NCBI GenBank assembly: GCA_964428355.1
Contig: CAYRYU010000037.1
Coordinates: 1 to 63,542, forward strand
Length of the DNA: 63,542 bases
Source of the DNA: CAYRYU01 sp964428355
GTDB taxonomy: Bacteria > Muiribacteriota > Ozemobacteria > Ozemobacterales > Ozemobacteraceae
Direction of reading: 5' to 3'
The translations under genes and the position numbers were made by a program. Below the pieces are notes generated by a model. The model was given only the letters and a program-made list of their open reading frames with translations, had not been told where the DNA came from and ran no database searches. Below are positions 25,133-31,745 of this stretch, piece by piece; positions within the stretch are counted from its first letter, which is position 1; every line of letters begins with the position of its first letter.

Positions 25133-26194
25133 ATGGATGCTTTCATAAAGGTTCTGCAAGAATTGGGGAAGACCGCGGTTTCCGACCTCCACATCTTTCC
25201 CGGGGAGACCTGTTTCATCCGTCGGGGAGGGGTCATCGAACCGCTTTCGGGAATCAAGTTCTCCGAGGAGCAGGTCAAGAAGATCATCCTCCAAACCAGC
25301 ACCCCCCGGGCCAGACAGATCCTGGGGAAATCCCGACAGGTGAACTTCGTCTTCCAGACCGATCCGGAGAACAGATTCCGTTTTTCCGTTTTCTTCGACA
25401 AGGGCAAGTTCGCCATCGCGATCCGCTTCATTCCCCCGGTTCCCGCCAAATTTGCCGATCTGGGCCTTCCCGAACCCCTGAAAAAGGTCCTCGCGAAACA
25501 ATCGGGCCTGATAGTCATCGGGAGCCCTTCCGGGCAGGGCAAAACCACCACCATCTCCGCGCTTCTGGATTTCATCAACTCCCTTTTCGAGAAGAACATA
25601 ATCACCGTGGAGAACCCCGTCGAGATCAAGTTCAAGGACGAGCATTCGACCTTCATCCAGCGGAGCATCCCGCTCGACGTCGCCAACTTCTACGAAGGGC
25701 TCATCGAGGCCTACCGGCTCGATCCGGATGTCGTGATGACAGACTCCATCAACTACCGCGACGCCCTTGACCAGGCACTCTTTCTTTGCGAATCGGGGTG
25801 CATGGTGATTGGGGCGACCGACGGGGGTAACTGCCAGCAGATCCTCGAGCGGCTTATCTATTCCCGACCCGCAGAAGACCGCGATGGCCTCCGTGGAAAG
25901 CTGGCAACACACCTCGCTATGATCGTCAGCCAGAGGCTCGTGCCCAAGAACGATGCCAGGGCCCGCGTTGCCGTTTTCGACATCCTCGTGAACACCCATC
26001 AGGTCAAAGCTCTCATCAAGAACGAGAACCTCGTGATGCTGAAAACCCTCCAGGAGCAGGATCATGCATCGGGGATGCAGACGTTCGACCGTCACCTGGT
26101 TTCCCTTGTCCAGAAGGCGGTTGTCAACCCGGCCACCGCGGTGGCATTCGCCGACGACGGGTACGAGATGGCAACCCGATTCACCAAAAAGTGA
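25133..26194 (+). CDS. PilT paralogue with lost catalytic residues (pseudo-ATPase C)
   Basis: The 353-residue protein is collinear with PilT: SDLHIFPGETCFIRRGG at the N-terminus, and a Walker A GSPSGQGKTT (130-139) that is intact. However the Asp box reads VENPVEIKF (Asp to Asn161), the Walker B region reads DPDVVMTDSINYRD where the usual Gly-Glu is Asp204-Ser205, and the His box TLHT is replaced by GATDGG (Asp230). Nucleotide binding may persist, hydrolysis is doubtful. It is not frame-disrupted and has full length, so it is under selection as a protein rather than a dead gene. It lies 81 bases after the HEAT/TPR gene and seven before the next paralogue. Confidence 0.85.
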   Translation: MDAFIKVLQELGKTAVSDLHIFPGETCFIRRGGVIEPLSGIKFSEEQVKKIILQTSTPRARQILGKSRQVNFVFQTDPENRFRFSVFFDKGKFAIAIRFIPPVPAKFADLGLPEPLKKVLAKQSGLIVIGSPSGQGKTTTISALLDFINSLFEKNIITVENPVEIKFKDEHSTFIQRSIPLDVANFYEGLIEAYRLDPDVVMTDSINYRDALDQALFLCESGCMVIGATDGGNCQQILERLIYSRPAEDRDGLRGKLATHLAMIVSQRLVPKNDARARVAVFDILVNTHQVKALIKNENLVMLKTLQEQDHASGMQTFDRHLVSLVQKAVVNPATAVAFADDGYEMATRFTKK

Positions 26195-26201
26195 GAACCT
26201 T

Positions 26202-27242
26202 ATGGATTTGAAGAATCTCATAGCCGGAGTCCACCAGAAGGGCGGAACGGAAATCCACCTAAAAATCGGATCCCCCCCGCTTGTCCGCCAGACGAAGTTT
26301 CTCAAGAGGCTCCAGATGCCTCTGGTTCAGGCCGCCGACATCGCCGGAGTGATCCAGGAGTTCCTTTCGGCGGAGGACAAGAAGAAGTTCGTTCAGCAGC
26401 GATTCTTCGAAGCCAATTTCTTCGGTTCGCCTCCCTGCAACTTCCGGTTGAACCTTTTCCAGGCTCAATCCCAGACCATGGCAATCGTACGGATCATACG
26501 GAAAGCCGTTCCCTCCTTCACCGAAATCGGGTTCCCCGCGGTTCTCGAGTCCGTGGCGAAGGCCAATACCGGGTTGTTCATCCTGGCGGGGCCGAGCCGA
26601 TCGGGGATTTCGACCTCTCTTGGCGCGTTCGTGGAAAGGATCAACCAGGTCCGGCCGGCTCACATACTCATCATCGAAGACCCGATCGAGTTCTACTTCG
26701 AGGAGAAACTCTGCCGGATTTCGCAACGCCAGTTCCAGAAGGACCTTCTCTCGATCGATCAGGGAATCAACTTCGCCAAGAGGATGGACGTCGATATCCT
26801 CGTCATCGGGGACCTCAAGAGGGAAGTCCCGTTCCGGGCGTTGCTCGATTACGTCGCGGGGGGGCATTTCGTCATTCTTTCGATGCAGACCCTGGGTGTC
26901 CAGAACACCCTCGAAAAGGTCATCTATTCCTTTCCCGAGAAGGATCGCGACCACATCTGCAACGTTCTCGCCAGTTCGCTTCTGGCAGTCTGTTCCCAGG
27001 CTCTTCTCGTCCAACCTACCGACCAGAAGATGGTACCGATCCACGAGGTCCTGCTCGTGAGCAACCCCATTCGCGGAATCATCCAGAAAGGCCGGATCAA
27101 CCAGCTCGAGCCCAACATGAAAACGGCCACCGACGGGAGCCAGCTGTTCGAACAGGGGATGGGCAGACTCGTCCGGGACACGCTCATTCCCAGAGAGACC
27201 GCCGACGGATTCCTCGCGATGCTCAGGGGGATGAAGGCCTGA
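26202..27242 (+). CDS. PilT paralogue lacking the Walker A lysine (pseudo-ATPase D)
   Basis: The 346-residue protein follows the PilT plan: TEIHLKIGSPPLVRQ, then GPSRSGIST at the Walker A site, where the essential Lys is Ile136. The Asp box IEDPIEFYF (Glu159, Asp160) is kept, Walker B ends IGDLKRE with Asp204 for Glu, and the His box TLHT is SMQT (Gln229). So it should neither hold nor split ATP in the usual way. The frame is intact. Its stop TGA shares a base with the ATG of the first pseudopilin (TGATG), so the two are translated together. It may be a structural subunit of a mixed ring or a regulator. Confidence 0.85.
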   Translation: MDLKNLIAGVHQKGGTEIHLKIGSPPLVRQTKFLKRLQMPLVQAADIAGVIQEFLSAEDKKKFVQQRFFEANFFGSPPCNFRLNLFQAQSQTMAIVRIIRKAVPSFTEIGFPAVLESVAKANTGLFILAGPSRSGISTSLGAFVERINQVRPAHILIIEDPIEFYFEEKLCRISQRQFQKDLLSIDQGINFAKRMDVDILVIGDLKREVPFRALLDYVAGGHFVILSMQTLGVQNTLEKVIYSFPEKDRDHICNVLASSLLAVCSQALLVQPTDQKMVPIHEVLLVSNPIRGIIQKGRINQLEPNMKTATDGSQLFEQGMGRLVRDTLIPRETADGFLAMLRGMKA

Positions 27243-27610
27243 TGCGGAAGAACGGCTTTACCCTTATCGAGATGAGCGTCGTGGTTGCGATCATCGGGGT
27301 TCTGTATTCCACCGTCGTCCCGATGTACGGCGCCACCGTCCGGAAGGCCAAGGAAACGGCATTGAAGGAAGATCTCCAGGTCATCCGGAAAACCCTCGAC
27401 GTCTACTTCAAGGATCACCAGGTCTGGCCCAGGGACCTCTCCACTCTGGTCTCGGAAGGGTACCTCAGGGCGATCCCGGTCGACCCGATCACTGATAAGA
27501 CGGATTCCTGGATACTGGTTCCCTCGGCCGAAGGGATGGCGGATGTTTTCGACGTGAAGTCCGGTGCCCAGGGTGCTTCCGAGGATGGTACACTCTTCTC
27601 GTCATGGTGA
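27242..27610 (+). CDS. GspG/PilA-like pseudopilin
   Basis: The 122-residue protein begins MRKNGFTLIEMSVVVAIIGV, a perfect type III-signal: short basic leader, cleavage after Gly5, methylated Phe, Glu at +5, and a hydrophobic helix. The C-terminal domain has KEDLQVIRKTLDVYFKDHQ and the GspG-like segment AIPVDPITDKTDSW. So it is a substrate of prepilin peptidase and assembles into a pilus or pseudopilus. It starts on the last base of the pseudo-ATPase D stop codon. Major pilin versus major pseudopilin cannot be decided; the short length and DP.TD motif favour GspG-like. Confidence 0.88.
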   Translation: MRKNGFTLIEMSVVVAIIGVLYSTVVPMYGATVRKAKETALKEDLQVIRKTLDVYFKDHQVWPRDLSTLVSEGYLRAIPVDPITDKTDSWILVPSAEGMADVFDVKSGAQGASEDGTLFSSW

Positions 27611-27629
27611 TTCCAGGAAAAACAATCCC

Positions 27630-28049
27630 GTGGTGACAGGAATCCGGTACATCGGGAAGTTGCCTTTCCCCGGTCATCTGGGGTGCCCGAAGGGCGCGGG
27701 GCTCCTTGCTCTCACGATTGTGCTGCTTCTTCTCGGGATTTCCCTTTCCGTGGTTGTCCCGAGGATGACGAACTCGGTTCGGAGGGCCAAGGAAGAGGAT
27801 CTCCGGTTTTGTCTTGGCGAGTTCCGGCGGGCCGTCGACAAGTTCGTCCGGGCCAACTCCCGCCAGCCTGCTTCCATCGAGGAGTTGCTGAGGGATGGAC
27901 AGGGTCGGCGCTTTCTGAGACGCATCTACGACGACCCGATAACGGGCAAATCCGATTGGGTGATGGAGGGGGAGGGAACTGGAATCGTGGTCCGCTCCTC
28001 GAGTCTCGAGACAAGCCTGGCGGGAGTCCCGTACAAGGATTTCCGTTGA
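27630..28049 (+). CDS. second pseudopilin-like protein with atypical signal
   Basis: The 139-residue protein has a basic leader, GCPKGAGLLALTIVLLLLGISLSVVVP, and then a helix with RRAKEEDLRFCLGEFRRAVDKF and the GspG-like DDPITGKSDW. The prepilin-like site after Gly lacks the aromatic-Thr-Leu-x-Glu pattern, and the +5 residue is Ala, as in tip pseudopilins like GspK. GTG 27630 is chosen because AGGA precedes it; the frame is open further upstream into the previous gene. A hairpin at 28055-28090 follows its stop. Processing by the prepilin peptidase needs proof. Confidence 0.7.
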   Translation: MVTGIRYIGKLPFPGHLGCPKGAGLLALTIVLLLLGISLSVVVPRMTNSVRRAKEEDLRFCLGEFRRAVDKFVRANSRQPASIEELLRDGQGRRFLRRIYDDPITGKSDWVMEGEGTGIVVRSSSLETSLAGVPYKDFR

Positions 28050-28090
28050 AAAAGGAACCCCGGGGCGGGCGAACGCATGCCCCGGGGTTC
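28049..28090 (-). terminator. bidirectional hairpin between convergent genes, terminator for the minus strand
   Basis: GAACCCCGGGGC (28055-28066) pairs perfectly with GCCCCGGGGTTC (28079-28090) around a 12-base loop. On the minus strand the stem is followed by CTTTTT, a normal intrinsic terminator for the gene that ends at 28112. On the plus strand the T-run is missing, but the hairpin may still slow polymerase. Confidence 0.8.
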
Positions 28091-28111
28091 TGGATCACCT
28101 CGTGACCGTCA

Positions 28112-30454
28112 TCAGAACTGTTTCAGGACGAACTCCTCGGAAAGATAGAGGTCTTTACCATATTGACCGGAGGGATCAAGCTTGATCTCGAGGATATCGA
28201 GCCCCTTGAGGGTTTCGAGGGTTTCTTTGAACAGCTTCTGGGCTTTGTTCGCGAACTGGGCCACCTGGTCGACCTGGGTGGAGGACTTCAGTTCCTCGTT
28301 TTTCTTTTCCAGTTTCTTGACCTGATCATCCAGAACCTTCAGGCCATCCTCATAGGTTTTGAGTAGGGGATAGACACCACCCAGGAAGTGCGCGACGTCT
28401 CCCTGGTCGAGGCCGAGATACTTTCCGTCAACGGCATAGGATTTGATTTCCGGTCTGGTGATCGCGCCTTTGAACTCCGTGACGCGCTGGTGGCGTTCCT
28501 CTGCGAATTTTTTGAGGATGTTGATCTTTTCCTTGGCAAGGGCATAGGTGACGGCAATACGCTGGCACTGGGCCATCACATCTCCCACGAAGAAGGGGCC
28601 GTTGAGCAGGAACCCTTCAAACACCTCTTTGCATCCGGGGTTTCGAAGGAAATTCTTGGGAGTTGGAAAATCCGATCGGTCTTCGGTGAGGGTTTTCCCT
28701 TCCTGGGGTTTCCACTCGTCGTGGTTGGCCCAGTTCATTCCCTCGGCGGCTTCGTATGAAAAATCCCAGGTCAGTGCGTAGGTTTTTTCCTCGAGCTGGC
28801 GTTCGGAATAAACCTTGTTCGGATTCGACTGGGCCTCCTTGGCCATTGGAAGGAGGAGGTGGGTCAGGGTGTAGTCGATTTTCGAGACAGAATCAAGGTC
28901 CATCCAGACCTGTTGGGAGTCGGCTCCAACCTGGGCGGCGGCCTGCTCAACCGCCTGTTTGGTGAGTTCCCCCAGGACCTTGATTTCCATCGACCCCACG
29001 GTCATCGCATCGACCCGGAGCGCCTGCTTGAAGACGTCGGGACTCCATTCGTTCTGAGGAATCTGGAGGAGATAGATGAAATGGAAGGGAAGTCTCTGGA
29101 CGCGACCGAGAACGGCCTGGTTGAGGGAGGACCATCCTCCGGAGTGGTCGATGTAGTTCTGAAGGCGCACGATCAGGACGAAATCGGGATTGGCCATGAC
29201 TGGATGGAGCTTCTGATTGGTCGAATACTTCTGGATGTCCAGGGTCTGCTTCTGAAGGCCGGTGATTGCCCCCCAGAAGTTCCTGAGGCCGTGACCGATG
29301 GTGTCGAAAATGGAATCGCCTTCCTGGCTGGTTTCGGGTTGCCAGGAGAGAAAGGAAGCCTTGTCTTTCCAGATCTGGATCATCTGGTCCAGGGTGAGGT
29401 CATTGACAAGGTCGCCCTGATGAGTGTGGTAATAAGCGGCAAGGTAGGCCCTCTTAACTTCTTCCGTCATCTCCCCGTTGGAATTCTTCAAGGCTTGTGC
29501 GAGCTGGGGAGGCTGGGGTGAAGTGACCTTCATCGCTTCGACGAATTCCGGAAACCCAGGATCGTCGAGTTCGAGGAATTCATAGGATTTCTTGTATGCT
29601 TCGTCGAACTTCGCGGTTTCCGCGGTAATGATTCCCACGACCGCTTTGGCGACGAAATACACGACTGTAATGGCTGCCGCGACAATGTTTGCAGGAGGGG
29701 GAAGGAAGGCGCAGATCATCAACGCAAGGTTGATTGCCATATCCACACCCAGGGTCAGCGAGTCGACATTGAAAACGCCCGCCTGGACGCTGGTGTCTCC
29801 GGCGAAAGCGATGACGCTGGTTATGAATGCGATTGCGGCCAAAGGCTTTTCCAGGGCCGTGTTGACGCTGTCGAGGGTTTCTTTCGTATCCTTCAGGACC
29901 CTCAAGGGGGCGGAGAATTTGCTCTTGAAGTTGGAAATGTTGAGAAGCTTCGGTTTGGGGAGTGCTCCAAGTTTCTGGGATGCGGGTTTCAGCTTTTTGG
30001 ACAGCTCGGCGAGCTTCTTGATCGAGTCGACCGCGATGTTGACCTCGCCTTCCTCGCCGGTCGTGAGGAGGATGACGGAGTTGAGGATCTCGCTCCATTC
30101 CTCGTTCTTGGCTTTCAGCTCGGTGTAGAAGTCGTAGAAACTCTTGATCTGGTCCTTGCCTGCACCGTCATAGATCTCGATGAACAGACCCGCGACGTCA
30201 CCCTGGGCTTTCTCAAGCAGATCCGCGGTGGTGGGTTGCTCCGAACCGCCCATCGACAGGTAAATCTGCTTGATCGACTGGACTGCCGTTATCCCTTCGG
30301 ATGGCTCCGTAAGGAGGTCTGCATCGTCCTCGGTTTCAACCTTGGGGAGTTCCTGGGAATAAACCGAATACAACTCGGCGATTGGTGGAGCCAGGACCAT
30401 CCACCAGGATACCAGGACCAACAGCCAAATCCGCCTACCCGCAAATCTGCTCAT
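28112..30454 (-). CDS. large secreted helical protein of unknown function
   Basis: The 780-residue protein has a signal peptide (MSRFAGRRIWLLVLVSWWMVLAPP...). It is mostly helical, with a hydrophobic hairpin-like stretch in the first half (PLAAIAFITSVIAFAGDTSV, MAINLALMICAFLPPPANIV, AAITVVYFVAKAVVGIITAE, about residues 190-280). The second half carries amphipathic helices and ends in a coiled coil (YEDGLKVLDDQVKKLEKKNE). A soluble signal-bearing protein with an internal hydrophobic hairpin recalls alpha-pore-forming toxins, but I have no motif to prove it. GGAGGGAAG precedes ATG 30454. It is separate from the pilus genes but between two clusters of them. Confidence 0.6.
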   Translation of the reverse strand: MSRFAGRRIWLLVLVSWWMVLAPPIAELYSVYSQELPKVETEDDADLLTEPSEGITAVQSIKQIYLSMGGSEQPTTADLLEKAQGDVAGLFIEIYDGAGKDQIKSFYDFYTELKAKNEEWSEILNSVILLTTGEEGEVNIAVDSIKKLAELSKKLKPASQKLGALPKPKLLNISNFKSKFSAPLRVLKDTKETLDSVNTALEKPLAAIAFITSVIAFAGDTSVQAGVFNVDSLTLGVDMAINLALMICAFLPPPANIVAAAITVVYFVAKAVVGIITAETAKFDEAYKKSYEFLELDDPGFPEFVEAMKVTSPQPPQLAQALKNSNGEMTEEVKRAYLAAYYHTHQGDLVNDLTLDQMIQIWKDKASFLSWQPETSQEGDSIFDTIGHGLRNFWGAITGLQKQTLDIQKYSTNQKLHPVMANPDFVLIVRLQNYIDHSGGWSSLNQAVLGRVQRLPFHFIYLLQIPQNEWSPDVFKQALRVDAMTVGSMEIKVLGELTKQAVEQAAAQVGADSQQVWMDLDSVSKIDYTLTHLLLPMAKEAQSNPNKVYSERQLEEKTYALTWDFSYEAAEGMNWANHDEWKPQEGKTLTEDRSDFPTPKNFLRNPGCKEVFEGFLLNGPFFVGDVMAQCQRIAVTYALAKEKINILKKFAEERHQRVTEFKGAITRPEIKSYAVDGKYLGLDQGDVAHFLGGVYPLLKTYEDGLKVLDDQVKKLEKKNEELKSSTQVDQVAQFANKAQKLFKETLETLKGLDILEIKLDPSGQYGKDLYLSEEFVLKQF

Positions 30455-30618
30455 TGTCTTCCCTCCTGTTCTCTCTGGGGAAGAGGAAAAAATGAAAACC
30501 ATCCCCCTGAAGGGGAATTATCCCCTTCACACTCATTGTACCCCAAAACCCGGAATTCCGGAACGTCTGGACGACCTTTCGGTTCCGTCTATCTGGCGCG
30601 GGAAGTTGTTCGCCCGGA

Positions 30619-31653
30619 TCAGAGGCCTTTCAGCCGGGCCTTTGCAACGGTGACGGAGGGAAAATTCACCTGGCCTTCCGCCACGATCTGTTCGAATATC
30701 TGCTTTGCCTGTGTTTTTTGATCTAATCCCACGAGGGCATCACCATACTGAAGGAGAAGTGCGCATTTCTCCTTAGGAGTCAGGGCAGTTCCGCTCTTGA
30801 TCATTTCGTCCGTAAGTTCCGCCACCCGCTGGTGATTGCTCGTTTTCTTGTAGGTGTTGATCAACCGTTTCCGGCCTTCGACCGTCACGACATGTTTGGG
30901 GTAAAACTTTACGAGGTGCTCCAGGACTTCGCAGGTTGCGTCGAGGTCGGGGGGGGTTTTTCCGAGGAGATACAGATTCGAGAGTCTCCAACACGATTCG
31001 GGAGCCTGTTCGGTTTCCGGGCATCGCCGGATGATTTCCCAATAGAGGGGGATCATAGCATCCAGATCCCATTTGTCCAGTTCCATGAGTGCCTTGAAGT
31101 TCTTTTTTGCAAGAGCGATCTGTTCCTCTTTCGTGAGGGGCTTGGAGGGGTCACCCGAGGGTTCGGGAACCTTCGGGAGAGATGGGGATTTGGTGTTCTG
31201 GTCGCTTGGAGAAACCTTGGTTCCTGTACCCGAAGCGGGTGAAGGAAGCTTACCAAGCTGTTCGGAAGCGAACTGGTTTTTGGGGTCGAGCTTCAAGACC
31301 TTGTTCCAGGACTCCCGTGCATTTTCCATCGCCCCCAGTTTCTGGTAGACCATCCCGCGGAGATTCAGGAGAGATGTGTCATCGGGGAATCTCTTCAAAG
31401 CCTCCTCCAGGAGTCTCGAAGCCTCGGGATAATCACGTTTCCTGCCAAGAAGGGTAACCGTCCGTTTATAGATCTCCAGTTCAGGAGTTGAAGCGAGGGC
31501 GTTCCGGTATACCGCAAGGGCTTCATCGATTTTTCCGCTCTTTTCAAGGTCTCGGCCTTTGTCGAGAACCTCCTTCGACCCCGGTGACTCAGCGGCGAGG
31601 AGGACCCCGCCTAAAATCAGGCACGAAACGATGGGAATCAGCCAGGTCTTCAT
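30619..31653 (-). CDS. secreted TPR protein
   Basis: The 344-residue protein begins with a signal peptide (MKTWLIPIVSCLILGGVLLA). TPRs follow: EVLDKGRDLEKSGKIDEALA, LGRKRDYPEASRLLEEALKR and LLNLRGMVYQKLGAMENARE, then a Ser/Pro/Thr linker and a second helical repeat region. The protein is probably periplasmic. ATG 31653 has AGGAGAAAG upstream, so I reject the longer start at 31713. It lies just downstream of the three minor-pseudopilin-like genes on the same strand, consistent with a role in that system, but nothing in the sequence proves it. Confidence 0.78.
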   Translation of the reverse strand: MKTWLIPIVSCLILGGVLLAAESPGSKEVLDKGRDLEKSGKIDEALAVYRNALASTPELEIYKRTVTLLGRKRDYPEASRLLEEALKRFPDDTSLLNLRGMVYQKLGAMENARESWNKVLKLDPKNQFASEQLGKLPSPASGTGTKVSPSDQNTKSPSLPKVPEPSGDPSKPLTKEEQIALAKKNFKALMELDKWDLDAMIPLYWEIIRRCPETEQAPESCWRLSNLYLLGKTPPDLDATCEVLEHLVKFYPKHVVTVEGRKRLINTYKKTSNHQRVAELTDEMIKSGTALTPKEKCALLLQYGDALVGLDQKTQAKQIFEQIVAEGQVNFPSVTVAKARLKGL

Positions 31654-31745
31654 TGTCTTTCTCCTGAAATCTTCTGCCTCGCCGAGATTCGGCGGTGAAT
31701 GACGGTAACACACAAGATATCAGTCCTGGTACAATGGTGCAATCC

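Noticed and set aside
23780..26305. Long open frame of 841 codons on the minus strand
   Set aside because: It is antisense to the HEAT/TPR and PilT-like genes, with no known motif and no ribosome-binding site.
30509..30561. Small palindromes GAAGGGGA/TCCCCTTC and CCGGAATTCCGG upstream of the 780-residue protein gene
   Set aside because: They could be operator sites but no regulator is near, and short palindromes like these arise by chance in G/C-rich DNA.
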